DNA of 64,000 nucleotides from Fibrobacter sp. UBA4297 (GCF_002394865.1 NZ_DGUZ01000019.1:41988-105987), one strand, 5' to 3'; positions 18,443-27,066 are shown, counted from the first letter of the stretch. The notes: generated from the sequence alone by a model not told the origin. Program-made: numbers and translations.

Positions 18443-19405
18443 ATGAAATTCCCGCCATGGACAAGTGTAAGCGAAGCAGCCCGCCTCCTCAAGGAAGGCG
18501 AAGTCGTCGCCATCCCGACAGAAACGGTTTACGGGCTCGCCGGTAACGCTTTCGAGCCCAAAGCTCTCGCCAAGATTTTCGCCGCTAAAGAACGCCCAAC
18601 GTTCGACCCGCTGATTGTCCATATCGCAGACATTGCACAACTCACCGACATCGCGAAGGACATCCCCGATAGCGCCTACAGACTCGCCGAAGCCTATTGG
18701 CCAGGCCCGATGACCATCATCCTCCCCAAGAAGGATTGCATCCCCGACCTTTGCACAAGCGCCCTTCCCTCCGTGGCCGTGCGCTTCCCAAGCCATCCGA
18801 TTGCACAGGCAATCATCAAGGAATCCGGACTCCCGCTTGCCGCTCCAAGTGCAAACCTCTTTAAGCACGTGAGCCCCACGACCGCTGAACACGTTGCCGC
18901 CCAGCTCGCCGACCGCATCGCAGGCATTGTCGATGGCGGCCCCTGTTCCGTCGGTGTCGAAAGTTCCATCATCTCGCTCGTCGGTGAACCGACTGTGATG
19001 CGTCCAGGCGCCATCACGCTAGAGATGTTCAAGGCCATCCTCGGTGAAGTAAAAATCAAGGAATCTACATCCAAGCCGGGGCAGCCGATGCTCGCCCCCG
19101 GCCAATGCGACACGCATTACCGCCCGCAAGTCCCGCTTTACTACGGTGAAGTTCCAGCAGGCTACAAACTGCCGGAGCATACCGTTCGCATAGCATTCGG
19201 TACACAGCAAGGCCCTGTTCCTGCAACTGTAAATTTGTCAGCAACAGGCGACATGGTCGAAGCAACATCCAAGCTTTATGCCTTTATGCACGACCTTGAC
19301 AAATCCGAATACGACCTGATTCTCGTAGACCCCATCCCGAACACAGGCGTCGGCATGGCACTCAACGACCGCTTAAAACGTGCAAGTATAAAGTCATTAC
19401 CGTAA
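18443..19405 (+). CDS. tsaC: L-threonylcarbamoyladenylate synthase (Sua5 type)
   Basis: 321 residues from ATG 18443. Makes threonylcarbamoyl-AMP from threonine, bicarbonate and ATP, the first step of t6A37 modification of ANN-decoding tRNAs. The YrdC domain shows GEVVAIPTETVYGLAGNAF near residue 20, KERPTFDPLIVHI, VAVRFPSHPIA and LPLAAPSANL. An extra C-terminal Sua5 domain follows, introduced by LAPGQCDTHYRPQVPLYY. This makes it Sua5 rather than short TsaC. A longer frame from 18398 would begin inside the palindromic repeat, so 18443 is preferred. The gene stands alone. Confidence 0.93.
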   Translation: MKFPPWTSVSEAARLLKEGEVVAIPTETVYGLAGNAFEPKALAKIFAAKERPTFDPLIVHIADIAQLTDIAKDIPDSAYRLAEAYWPGPMTIILPKKDCIPDLCTSALPSVAVRFPSHPIAQAIIKESGLPLAAPSANLFKHVSPTTAEHVAAQLADRIAGIVDGGPCSVGVESSIISLVGEPTVMRPGAITLEMFKAILGEVKIKESTSKPGQPMLAPGQCDTHYRPQVPLYYGEVPAGYKLPEHTVRIAFGTQQGPVPATVNLSATGDMVEATSKLYAFMHDLDKSEYDLILVDPIPNTGVGMALNDRLKRASIKSLP

Positions 19406-19414
19406 ATACGAGAT

Positions 19415-19475
19415 TATAGTTACTAGTTAGTAGTCATTGATCATTAGAAAATATTGACATAAAATTTTCTAGAAA
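19415..19475. repeat. Intergenic TAGT/TTAG-rich tract
   Basis: The gap between sua5 and the convergent vanX-like gene has ACTAGTTAGTAGTCATTGATC followed by TTAG and TTCTAGAAAC-type units. It belongs to the same loose family as the tracts at 4588 and 5679. Confidence 0.45.
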
Positions 19476-19497
19476 CTCGTAACTTAGAGTTCTTAAC

Positions 19498-20220
19498 TCA
19501 CATCGGGAACAGCGGGTAGTGTTCCTTGGTATAGGCACGCGTGAATGCATTAAAATGCCACCATTCGCTAGGGAGCATCACCCACCCCGCACGCTTCATG
19601 ATATGGCGCAACAAATTGCGATTATCGATTTGCTGTTGCGTGAGGCGCCCGGACTTTAAAGCATCAGCCTCGCCCACTACACCCGCACAACGTTCAAACG
19701 AATCAAAGTCAGCGCCCATATCGAGCAAATTACCAGTGCTATCGGCAATTCCCAAATCTAGCGCAAGCCCATAATTGTGGAGACCACCCGTCTTGCCCGA
19801 CGAAACGAAATGACTGTAGGGCGTCCCCGCCACAGAACTTTTCAGAACCGATTGCGCATACATCGGACGAGCCGCATCAAAAATCACAAGTGAATATCCC
19901 GGCAGCTCTTTGGCAAGAAGCGAAAGCGCCCGCCTTAGCTTCGGCAACGCATCTCTGTGCACAAAAGCGCGCTGGATTCCGCAATACATGTCATGACCAG
20001 TTACGTTATTAAAAGTGGCATAGCGCAAATCCATGCGGAGTCCGCGCATATACGTAATTTCGACCAAATTAGAATCGTGACTGGCGTAATCCACCCATTG
20101 CTTTGCCGAAGTGCAATAGCGCAAAGGTTTTGCGGGCTTCGGCGGTACAAACAAAGAATCAGTTTCGTGAGAAAAAGCCAAAGCAACAGCGAAGAAAACA
20201 AATAACAAGAATCGAATCAT
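19498..20220 (-). CDS. D-Ala-D-Ala dipeptidase (VanX/DdpX, M15D)
   Basis: About 240 residues from ATG 20220. Zinc peptidase that splits free D-alanyl-D-alanine, or related peptidoglycan dipeptides, in the periplasm. A signal peptide (MIRFLLFVFFAVALAFSHE) is followed by DLRYATFNNVTG, then VIFDAARPMYAQ. The zinc site is SSGKTGGLHNYGLALDLG (H and D ligands) with the late EWWHFN (catalytic E, third ligand H). All residues known from VanX are present. A longer frame begins at 20268, but the signal peptide fits the 20220 start. There is no vanA/vanH context, so a recycling role is more likely than vancomycin resistance. Confidence 0.88.
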   Translation of the reverse strand: MIRFLLFVFFAVALAFSHETDSLFVPPKPAKPLRYCTSAKQWVDYASHDSNLVEITYMRGLRMDLRYATFNNVTGHDMYCGIQRAFVHRDALPKLRRALSLLAKELPGYSLVIFDAARPMYAQSVLKSSVAGTPYSHFVSSGKTGGLHNYGLALDLGIADSTGNLLDMGADFDSFERCAGVVGEADALKSGRLTQQQIDNRNLLRHIMKRAGWVMLPSEWWHFNAFTRAYTKEHYPLFPM

Positions 20221-20293
20221 ATGAAAATGCAGGTATGTGCTCAAAGCGCAGCGCCCTGAAAGCGCCAAAGGCTCGCAATGGCAACTTGCGCAA

Positions 20294-20323
20294 CTTCCTA
20301 CTGTCTACTTCCTACCGCCTACT
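20294..20323. repeat. CTACTGTCTACTTCCTAC repeat, copy 1
   Basis: CTACTGTCTACTTCCTAC followed by CGCCTACT, directly after the stop of the TonB-receptor-like gene. The same 18-mer occurs at about 30976 and 35747. Confidence 0.6.
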
Positions 20324-20325
20324 AA

Positions 20326-22674
20326 TTATATTCCCAACTGGATTTCTACACCAAAGTCGATATTGAGCCCCATGCCCTTCGCAATGAACGGCACCAAATC
20401 ATATCCATTAGCGGTATTCTTGTCCTTATCCTTCGCCACCCATGAACGTTCACGCCAGTTCTGGGAACCCAGGAATCTAAGAGCTTCAACATCAAGTTTC
20501 GCAAAAATGTTATCGACTTCCAAATAGAATCTGGCGTGCTTAAAGAAGAACTTCGACTTCGTCAAATCCAGGTTCACGCGAATGTCAGTCCTGTACAAAT
20601 TCGTAAACTTGTTATAATCCCTGAGTTCGCGAGTTCCGTTACTTTCATTGGTCGCAGGCTTAATTGCATAGTAGTAAAGCGGTCTGTGCCATGCAGCATG
20701 GTGCGTCAAGATAACAGAGACGATGGAATCCTTGCGCGGATAGAATCTAAAGTGCGACACCATATCAAAGCGGGAGTTCGCTTCCCACGGCAACGACTTC
20801 CCGTTCGTCAACTCGTACTCACCATAAACAGAACTTGCATTCATCGCCATGGAAAAATGGTGCGATGTTTTCCATTCCAGAGAACCTGTTGCACCAGATA
20901 CCCAAGCATAATCCACAGGAGTCACATCATCGTAATTTGCAAATGCCTTCGGCAACGGGAGCAGAGGGTCAAAGTAAAAACGCCCAAAGCCAGCCAACTG
21001 CATCGCTAAGTACTTGGAACGATATCCAAAGCCTGCCTTGAGCGACGTTCCGGATTCCAAGCGCCCCGTCAGGTCTCCATCATCATAATAGTGTTTCCAG
21101 TCTGCTCGATAGGCAGCATTGCCAAAGAGTCTCCAATAGGCGGAGTCCTTTTTAGACAAATTGCGGTCCATATCAAACGAGACCGTCGGCAAAGCGTGAT
21201 GGTCATGGACATCAGCAATGGCACCGAGCGAGAGCATGTGCTCCGAGTAATCGTTCTTCCAATCAAGTGTTGCAGCACCGGACAAGACTCCCGTCTGATA
21301 ATCACGGCTTTCTTCACCGCCAGAAATTGGATTACTGCGTTCAACAAAATGATGTTCATACAAAAGAGCACCGCGCAAATCGGCGCCAAGAATATCGGCA
21401 TTAAATCGCTTATCTGCACCAGCACTCAAAGTCGTGTGCGTTTGGCTGTAACCATCAATGAAAGTCCTTGCGGATTCATCTACAAATTTTCCAGACCGGA
21501 ATCCAGTCGTATCGCGAATCGTATCACTCAAGCTCTCGCGGACAAATCCAGCATGAAAACTCGTTCCAAACTTTGAAGCGTATTCACCACCAATCACCAA
21601 GTAGCTTTGGCTACCTTCGGCAATGTCAATTGAATTGACGCTACTATAAAGTTTCGAGGTATCCTGACGAATTCTGTATTCATCAGAACTGTACAAAGTC
21701 CTCAAAGCCCAAGTTGCATTTCCTAAAGAATCAGAACCGTTCAACTGCGCATAGATGTCAAACGCAGTCAGGTCAAACGGATTCGACGACTTTACCTTGC
21801 CGTCATCCGACTTGTCGTCGCGCTTACGTAATTCCGTAAAGAACTTTTCGCCAAGAATCTTGAGGATGCCGTCGTCTAGCGTACGGAACGCAAAACGGAA
21901 ACTGTCCCAAAAAAAGAACGGGGCGTCCACCAGGACTTCACGTTGGGCAATTGTAGCAGAACCTCTCAAGCCCCATTCACCACTCGTCTGCTCTGGGATA
22001 TACTGAATAGACGTTGCCAGGCCCTGTCCCAAAGGCCCTTGTCCATAATGGTCATGAATTTCTATTCCGCTCAAAGTATGCGGATTGATAACGGACAGGT
22101 TTCCAGGGAATCCTAAATCCAGATGTCGCATGTTAGGAATGCGCAGGCGTCCCAAGTGATAAGCTACATCGCCAGCACGGGAACCTTCATAATAAAGAGC
22201 GCTACTGAAATCTTTCTGGCCCGAAATACCAGGCATCTGGCTCAGGTGATCCGTAATATCAAAACGCATGCCAGCCGCATCTTCGAGTTTTTCAAGCTTG
22301 ACCGTGCGTTCCACTTCCCACTTGACGGGTTCGCCACCACCGATAATCGTGCTCGACCCGAGGTTTGTCACATTCGTGCTGAGCGTAATGACCATATCCA
22401 TCAAGTCAGCAAAGTCTTGCAAATCCACAAAGACGCTATCAAAGCCGTCCTTTTTAAACACAAGCGTTGCATTTTTAGAATCAACGGTCAGTTCAAATCG
22501 ACCTCGGGAATCCGTTTCCCCGATTCGTTTACCGGACTGGTATGTAATTGCGACATCCTTGACAGGCAAGTCTGAATCAGCTTCGAGGACGACACCGATA
22601 ACCGTTGTCGGAGACGCAGCAAGAACCCCTACAACAAGAAACAAGACAAAAGAGAAAAAAAGGCGAGAATTCAT
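20326..22674 (-). CDS. TonB-dependent receptor-like outer-membrane protein
   Basis: 782 residues. Signal peptide (MNSRLFFSFVLFLVVGVLAAS), then a CarboxypepD-regulatory-like Ig fold (about 24-105: VLEADSDLPVKDVAITYQ and TDSRGRFELTV). A plug-like region follows (DITDHLSQMPGISGQKDFSS, then GGEP and NLSVINPHTLSGIEIHDH). The rest is a long strand-rich barrel ending VEIQLGI. Such receptors take up large ligands across the outer membrane with TonB energy. No clear TonB box is visible, and the barrel is at the short end for the family. The ligand is unknown. Neighbours give no substrate clue. Confidence 0.75.
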   Translation of the reverse strand: MNSRLFFSFVLFLVVGVLAASPTTVIGVVLEADSDLPVKDVAITYQSGKRIGETDSRGRFELTVDSKNATLVFKKDGFDSVFVDLQDFADLMDMVITLSTNVTNLGSSTIIGGGEPVKWEVERTVKLEKLEDAAGMRFDITDHLSQMPGISGQKDFSSALYYEGSRAGDVAYHLGRLRIPNMRHLDLGFPGNLSVINPHTLSGIEIHDHYGQGPLGQGLATSIQYIPEQTSGEWGLRGSATIAQREVLVDAPFFFWDSFRFAFRTLDDGILKILGEKFFTELRKRDDKSDDGKVKSSNPFDLTAFDIYAQLNGSDSLGNATWALRTLYSSDEYRIRQDTSKLYSSVNSIDIAEGSQSYLVIGGEYASKFGTSFHAGFVRESLSDTIRDTTGFRSGKFVDESARTFIDGYSQTHTTLSAGADKRFNADILGADLRGALLYEHHFVERSNPISGGEESRDYQTGVLSGAATLDWKNDYSEHMLSLGAIADVHDHHALPTVSFDMDRNLSKKDSAYWRLFGNAAYRADWKHYYDDGDLTGRLESGTSLKAGFGYRSKYLAMQLAGFGRFYFDPLLPLPKAFANYDDVTPVDYAWVSGATGSLEWKTSHHFSMAMNASSVYGEYELTNGKSLPWEANSRFDMVSHFRFYPRKDSIVSVILTHHAAWHRPLYYYAIKPATNESNGTRELRDYNKFTNLYRTDIRVNLDLTKSKFFFKHARFYLEVDNIFAKLDVEALRFLGSQNWRERSWVAKDKDKNTANGYDLVPFIAKGMGLNIDFGVEIQLGI

Positions 22675-22728
22675 ACTTTCAAAATAGATATTTTATGCAA
22701 GGAAAATTCAAGCGAGCTCTCAACATCT

Positions 22729-22736
22729 TATATTAT
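22729..22736 (+). promoter_or_regulatory. -10-like TATATTAT box abutting the amidase start
   Basis: TATATT (22729-22734) ends 6 nt before ATG 22741, with no Shine-Dalgarno sequence. The arrangement is identical to 4743 and 7588 and points to a leaderless mRNA. Confidence 0.5.
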
Positions 22737-22740
22737 ACGC

Positions 22741-23538
22741 ATGCTTAAAGTTTATTTAGTCCAGTTCGATAGCGCCAAAGGCAACAAAACCGTAAATCTC
22801 GCACGTGCAAAGAAGATGATTTTCAAAGCAAAGCCCGTTGCAAGGAGCCTCGTGCTCCTTCCCGAGATGTTTGCCACAGGGTATGTCCCTGCCGATCTGG
22901 ACGATGCCGCCGAAGACTTTAGTTCAAACGAGTCAGGAGCAACAACACAAACACTCTCCGAAATCGCAGACGAAACGAACTGCACCATCATGGGAGCAGG
23001 CATCACCCGCGCAAGCCACGGATTTTATAACCACATAAGCATCTACAAGCCACACGAAGCCAAGGAATTCTGCGGATACGACAAGATGAACCTGTTCTTT
23101 CCCGAAAAGAAAAACTTTAAAGCGGGCGAAGAAATTAATTTATTTAAATTTAATAATTGGACCATAGCTTCGTTTATCTGCTACGACCTGCGGTTCCCCG
23201 AAATCTTCCGTGAAGCAACCAAACAAGGAGCAAACCTCATCACGATCCAGGCGGCGTGGCCCGCCAAGAGACGAGCCCATTGGGAAACGCTCCTCAAAGC
23301 ACGAGCAATCGAAAATCAGGTCTATATCGCCGCCGTGAACGCCGTCAGCGAGAACCCCAACCAAAAGCTCCCGCTTGCAGGCACATCTCTCATCATTTCG
23401 CCGAACGGAGACATTCTCGCCGAAGGTCCGACCCAAAACGAAGTCGTCATTTATGCCGAACTGGACATCCAAGCGGAACGAGACTACCGCAAAACCTTCC
23501 CCGTTCTCGAAGGCATCGTCCCTCCAGAATTTTTATAG
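22741..23538 (+). CDS. Nitrilase-superfamily amidase (omega-amidase-like)
   Basis: 265 residues, cytoplasmic. The Glu-Lys-Cys triad is visible: E in LVLLPEMFATGYVP, K in YDKMNLFFPEK, and C in IASFICYDLRFPEIFRE. Late AIENQVYIAAVNAV also fits. The sequence is closest in style to the Nit2/YafV group, which hydrolyses alpha-ketoglutaramate or ketosuccinamate in glutamine-transaminase salvage of methionine. Other small carbon-nitrogen hydrolases cannot be excluded. No neighbour supports a specific pathway. Confidence 0.88.
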   Translation: MLKVYLVQFDSAKGNKTVNLARAKKMIFKAKPVARSLVLLPEMFATGYVPADLDDAAEDFSSNESGATTQTLSEIADETNCTIMGAGITRASHGFYNHISIYKPHEAKEFCGYDKMNLFFPEKKNFKAGEEINLFKFNNWTIASFICYDLRFPEIFREATKQGANLITIQAAWPAKRRAHWETLLKARAIENQVYIAAVNAVSENPNQKLPLAGTSLIISPNGDILAEGPTQNEVVIYAELDIQAERDYRKTFPVLEGIVPPEFL

Positions 23539-23737
23539 AACTGGCGCAAGAACAGGGCTAAACAGTAAAAACCGAGTGAACCCAATCACACAAAAACGGC
23601 CGCAGCAAAGCCACTTCTTGGACAATTCGTCAAGTCTAATTCATTGATCATCAATGTGTTACGGCGCACATTTTTTATATATTTGCCAAAAAATTTTCTT
23701 TCCAGTATTGGCATTTTCATCACAGAAAGATTATTTT

Positions 23738-23743
23738 TATATT
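23738..23743 (+). promoter_or_regulatory. -10-like TATATT box upstream of small gene pair
   Basis: TATATT lies 26 nt before ATG 23770. The leader between them includes AAAAGAGG, a fair Shine-Dalgarno sequence. Confidence 0.35.
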
Positions 23744-23769
23744 ACGTCTTTTAAGAAAAGAGGCTTAAT

Positions 23770-23907
23770 ATGGCAACAACAAGTAAAATTGACGAAGCAA
23801 AAGAGCTCATCAAAGCAGGGCTCAAACGCGAGCTGATTTTAAAAATCACCTCTATTTCGGAACACGAGTACAGCCTTCTCCAGCGTGAACTCCTCGCAAC
23901 GGCATAG
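23770..23907 (+). CDS. 45-residue helical (HTH-like) small protein
   Basis: ATG 23770 to TAG 23905-23907. The sequence contains IDEAKELIKAGLKRELILK then ITSISEHEYSLLQREL, two or three helices with the spacing of a small helix-turn-helix. The pattern resembles the C-terminal helical tail of Rpn/PD-(D/E)XK-type nuclease proteins (K-x-G-x-x-x-x-x-I-x-x-I-T-x-[IL]-S). Here it stands alone. AAAAGAGG six bases upstream supports translation. The next gene starts 2 bp after its stop, so the two are probably translationally coupled. Function not known. Confidence 0.5.
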   Translation: MATTSKIDEAKELIKAGLKRELILKITSISEHEYSLLQRELLATA

Positions 23908-23909
23908 GC

Positions 23910-24272
23910 TTGCAGCTCATTCTGAACATACCCGCCCAACAAGCAACCGACGGAGCTTCTCGTAAGGCCGCCGTTATTGCTTGTTATAAAGACGGGAGCC
24001 TCTTGCTCGATGCGAGGGACAACCTCAAGCCCGCAAGATTTACCATGCATCCGTCCGACAGTTTTCCATGGACGGAATTCATTGAAAAACTGCTTGCCGC
24101 ATGGCAGCTCTGTGATTACAGCGATGTTCCAGAAGCATTCAAACCCATCAAGCAGATTCCCCCCTTCGTCATTGAAGGGCTCCCGCGCGAACCCGTGCCG
24201 CAACAGCTAAAAATCCTAGCAGCATTGCGCACGCAAGGCTATTTCGCACCTCTCCAAAATACGGGAAAATAA
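23910..24272 (+). CDS. 120-residue unknown protein coupled to the small HTH-like gene
   Basis: Starts at TTG 23910, two bases past the previous stop. It has a conserved-looking core KAAVIACYKDGSLLLDAR, then FPWTEFIEKLLAAW and an end PQQLKILAALRTQGYF. No signal or membrane segment. No recognised family. The TTG has no ribosome site of its own, so coupling is the best explanation. The two-gene layout superficially recalls toxin-antitoxin units, but nothing in the sequence supports a toxin fold. Confidence 0.45.
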   Translation: MQLILNIPAQQATDGASRKAAVIACYKDGSLLLDARDNLKPARFTMHPSDSFPWTEFIEKLLAAWQLCDYSDVPEAFKPIKQIPPFVIEGLPREPVPQQLKILAALRTQGYFAPLQNTGK

Positions 24273-24479
24273 CGGGCAAAAAAGAAAAGAAAGTGCCCTC
24301 TCCTAATCCGTATCGACCAAACATCGACCATAATCGAAGACACTTTCTTTGTTTTTCCAAGGAGAATCCACCCTTCCATCTCCTACGTTTTATATTATAT
24401 ATTATTTTGGTCTAACGGTTTATTATTAAAAAAATATTTTCTAGTCAAAAAATATATATTCAAAACAAAACGTGTAGGG

Positions 24480-24506
24480 AGATTCCCGCCTTCGCGGGAA
24501 TGACAA
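24480..24506. repeat. GATTCCCGCC...GCGGGAATGACA palindromic repeat
   Basis: GATTCCCGCCTTCGCGGGAA followed by TGACAAG, 10 bp before the maltokinase start. The hairpin has a 7-bp stem. Second copy of the family seen at 18378 and 28547. Confidence 0.7.
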
Positions 24507-24515
24507 GTTTATATT

Positions 24516-25700
24516 ATGAACCTTATCAAGTATTTTAGCAAACAACGTTGGTTCATGGGGAAAAACAGAACCATCTTACGCGCTGACACGCTCGACTCCA
24601 CAGAAGCCGGCAACACGCGCATCAGGCTTATCAAGGTTTCGTTTGACGATGGCGAAAGCGATATTTACACTGTCATCGATGACGAAAATGCGGTCGGTAA
24701 AATTCTCGAAGACGCATTCCTCGATGGCTCTCAGCAGTCTGTTTTCGCAGGTGACTCCGGATTTTTCTCGTTTCGGATTACAGCGCCGTTTTCGAGAGCG
24801 GCTCTCACGAGTATCAAGCCCGTTTCTAAGGAACAAAGCAATTCTGCATTTTGCGCTCCCGGCAAGTTTTTCTTCAAGCTTTACCGCAGGCTAGAACCGG
24901 GTTTACACCCCGAAGCCGAAATTCTTGAAGCTATGAACAAGGCGGACAGCAGCCGCGTTCCGAGACTTTACGCCGTCTGCAACTACAAGGCCAAAGGCGG
25001 TGAAGTTTACACATGGGGCATTTTAGAAGAGCATTTCCCGAACGCACTTGACGCCTGGAGCGAATTCTGCAATAACATGAATAGCACGGACGCTTTCCAG
25101 CTCGGAATGTCCACGGCGCAAATGCACGAAAGCCTCAAGCGATTAAGCGGTCCCAAGTACAGTAGCATAGAGCCGCCATTTGACCGGCTGGCGCAACTTT
25201 TGCAAGCGACATCCGACACCGAACACACCCCGCAACTGCGAGAAAAGCTCCCGGAACTACGGCTCCGCTACAGCGACTTGCTCCGCGAGACATTCAGCGA
25301 CAAGACCATCAAAAAACAGCGCATCCACGGGGACTATCACCTCGGGCAAGTTCTGATTACGCAAAGCGCCAACGGCACCAAGCATTTCGAAATTATTGAC
25401 TTTGAAGGGGAACCCACGCGAAGCCTCGACTATAGGCGCACCATCCGCTCCCCCGCAGTCGATATCGCCGGAATGTTGCGCAGTTTTGCCTACGCAGGCG
25501 CCGTCGCCAAGACCGACCCAACCGAAGCTCAAAAAGCTTTTGTCACAGGATATTCCAAGGTTTCCGGGATTTCCACCGAAGAAATCGAGAAGGAATCCAA
25601 GCCCTACATTCTCGCGAAAGCTATCTACGAAGCATGCTACGAGCTAGAATTTCGCCCCGACTGGTTTTGGATTCCCGCCAAAGCGCTACTAGAGTTATAA
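24516..25700 (+). CDS. Maltokinase-like phosphotransferase
   Basis: 394 residues. The sequence opens FSKQRWFMGKNRT, as maltokinases do. The kinase core shows RIHGDYHLGQVL (catalytic loop with H-G-D), FEIIDFEGEPTR (metal-binding D-F-E-G-E-P) and SPAVDIAGMLRSFAYA. These are diagnostic of maltokinase (Mak/Pep2), which makes maltose 1-phosphate from maltose and ATP for the GlgE glucan pathway. No glgE, treS or glgB lies in this window, so it is an isolated member here. A TATATT sequence abuts the ATG. Its last 6 bp overlap the end of the convergent acyltransferase gene. Confidence 0.88.
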   Translation: MNLIKYFSKQRWFMGKNRTILRADTLDSTEAGNTRIRLIKVSFDDGESDIYTVIDDENAVGKILEDAFLDGSQQSVFAGDSGFFSFRITAPFSRAALTSIKPVSKEQSNSAFCAPGKFFFKLYRRLEPGLHPEAEILEAMNKADSSRVPRLYAVCNYKAKGGEVYTWGILEEHFPNALDAWSEFCNNMNSTDAFQLGMSTAQMHESLKRLSGPKYSSIEPPFDRLAQLLQATSDTEHTPQLREKLPELRLRYSDLLRETFSDKTIKKQRIHGDYHLGQVLITQSANGTKHFEIIDFEGEPTRSLDYRRTIRSPAVDIAGMLRSFAYAGAVAKTDPTEAQKAFVTGYSKVSGISTEEIEKESKPYILAKAIYEACYELEFRPDWFWIPAKALLEL

Positions 25701-26749
25701 TTTTGAATCAAGTTTTTTGAATACAGGTTTCTCTAAAAGCTGAATTCTCACGAAATCAATCAAGGTGCATATTGCATAAACAGCAAGAACACTGGCTACA
25801 GCATGCAGGTATATATTCCCTGCATAATGCCCTGCGTTATTGAGTGTATCACGCCATAGCCATTGACGCATCGTATCGCTGTTTGCATGAATCAACAAAA
25901 CACCAAATGCGGAAGCAGCAATAGTATTGATTATCTTACTGTAACCCATTTTCAAATTCTTGAAAAATAAAAATGCACAGACGGCCGTAGCGACTGCAAG
26001 CGGCTTGTTTGAGTCGGCCACAAAGAAATAGCTTAAATTCTTATTTATTATACTGCACATTTGTACCCCCCCCACACGCTGGCTAGGGACAATGTAATAA
26101 AGCCCAAAGCCAACCAACCCGTACGTTTGGTGTTTTGCGACCACTGTGGCGGATAAAGCCTAAAGTAAGACCCAATGAGATAAATCACCATAAACCAACC
26201 CACATAATTAAACGTAACATTGATTAACAATTGTGGGAAAACGCTGTACACAAGCAAGCAAAGCCCCAAGAGCAACTGATGTTGTCGTTTGGTCATGCCT
26301 TTGATTAAAATATTCAGGAACGGAATGAAGCAGAAGAAAACTAGGAAACAGCTGACAAATCCATCTTTTATAGATTTTATCGGCATCAAAGACTTGATAA
26401 CAAATTTAGGAGAAAGTTCCACATAACCCGTTACGACGAAAATGCCGAAAAAAAGAAGCTTATAAAAGTAGTACGCTCCAAATAGTTTTAGGAACTTTTT
26501 TAGGCTGATGTCCGACTTGCACATAAAGTAGCCGGTAATCAACACAAAACAGTCAATGCCTGTCTTACCAGCCCACCCAAACAAATAAAGAAACATTGAC
26601 TTTACCGATGTCGGATTTTCCGCCATAATTGGCATCAATCCTGAGTTAACCACGTAATGGTGAGCGACAATCAATAGCATCACGATGATGCGAAACAACT
26701 CTAGATTGGAATTGCGCGGCTTAGGAGCTGCAAAAACTTCTTTTGACAT
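25695..26749 (-). pseudogene. Acyltransferase-3 family membrane protein split at a G8/C8 tract
   Basis: From ATG 26749 the frame codes 233 residues. It opens with NSNLELFRIIVMLLIVAHHYV, the signature of integral-membrane O-acyltransferases that acetylate surface polysaccharides, followed by about six helices. It then hits the coding-strand run of eight G (26066-26073 on the plus strand) and ends ten codons later. The next frame over continues the protein, INKNLSYFFVADSNKP then FGVLLIHANSD, to a stop at 25695. One extra G restores a single protein of about 350 residues, the family norm. It is either a phase-variable off state or an indel or assembly error. It converges on the maltokinase gene. 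Confidence 0.8.
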
Positions 26750-26862
26750 AAATAATCCTTATTTTCCAACAAATTTAGAAAAAGGACTATTTTTTATGGT
26801 TCATCACCTTCAAAATTGTATTAAAAATATAATTAAAACTTCCGATTTAAAAAAGTTTTGAA

Positions 26863-26998
26863 AAAAGCGTCGGCCAAGGCCATTCCTTCGCAGTAGCGTG
26901 CAAAACGAGTGTTGCGACGGGCTGCTTGCAGACCGACATAACCGAGTGAAGCCGCTGACGCCGTAGGCGTCAACTCCGAGCTGGGGCCCCGCCCGCAT
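26863..26998 (+). repeat. Composite intergenic repeat, copy A
   Basis: Lies in the 317-bp gap between the acyltransferase and cysE. The left end is AAAAGCGTCGGCCAAGG (26863-26879). The right end is a 28-bp block from CAACTCCGAGCTGGGG to CCGCCCGCAT (26971-26998). Both ends recur in inverted orientation at 52259-52340. The middle (91 bp) contains the 41-nt hairpin module (26906-26946) and a GACGCCGTAGGCGTC hairpin. On the minus strand it is open and would read MRAGPQLGV, as does copy B. The rest of this gap shows only AT-rich sequence and a TATATT box before cysE. Confidence 0.75.
26906..26946 (+). repeat. 41-nt hairpin module, copy 1
   Basis: CGAGTGTTGC, then a 22-nt imperfect palindrome (core CTGCTTGCAG), then ATAACCGAG. 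It has the same 10+22+9 layout as 28581-28621 and, inverted, 33790-33830. The centre differs in sequence each time. Confidence 0.7.
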
Positions 26999-27050
26999 AA
27001 TTTTCATTTTGATTCAAAATCTACTCTAAGGCGAAGCCTTCAACATTTTT

Positions 27051-27056
27051 TATATT
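27051..27056 (+). promoter_or_regulatory. -10-like TATATT box near cysE start
   Basis: TATATT ends 10 nt before ATG 27067 with no Shine-Dalgarno sequence between, giving a leader of only a few bases at most. Confidence 0.4.
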
Positions 27057-27066
27057 TGGCGTCATC

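Noticed and set aside
19498..20220. Vancomycin-resistance locus
   Set aside because: A VanX-type and a VanY-type gene are 30 kb apart with no vanH, vanA or vanRS; both fit peptidoglycan recycling.
23770..24272. Calling the small gene pair a toxin-antitoxin system
   Set aside because: Only gene size and spacing suggest it; neither protein shows a known toxin or antitoxin fold.
26810..27007. Treating the minus-strand MRAGPQLGV frame as a confirmed gene
   Set aside because: It lies wholly in a dispersed repeat, lacks a ribosome site and diverges between copies; kept only as a finding.
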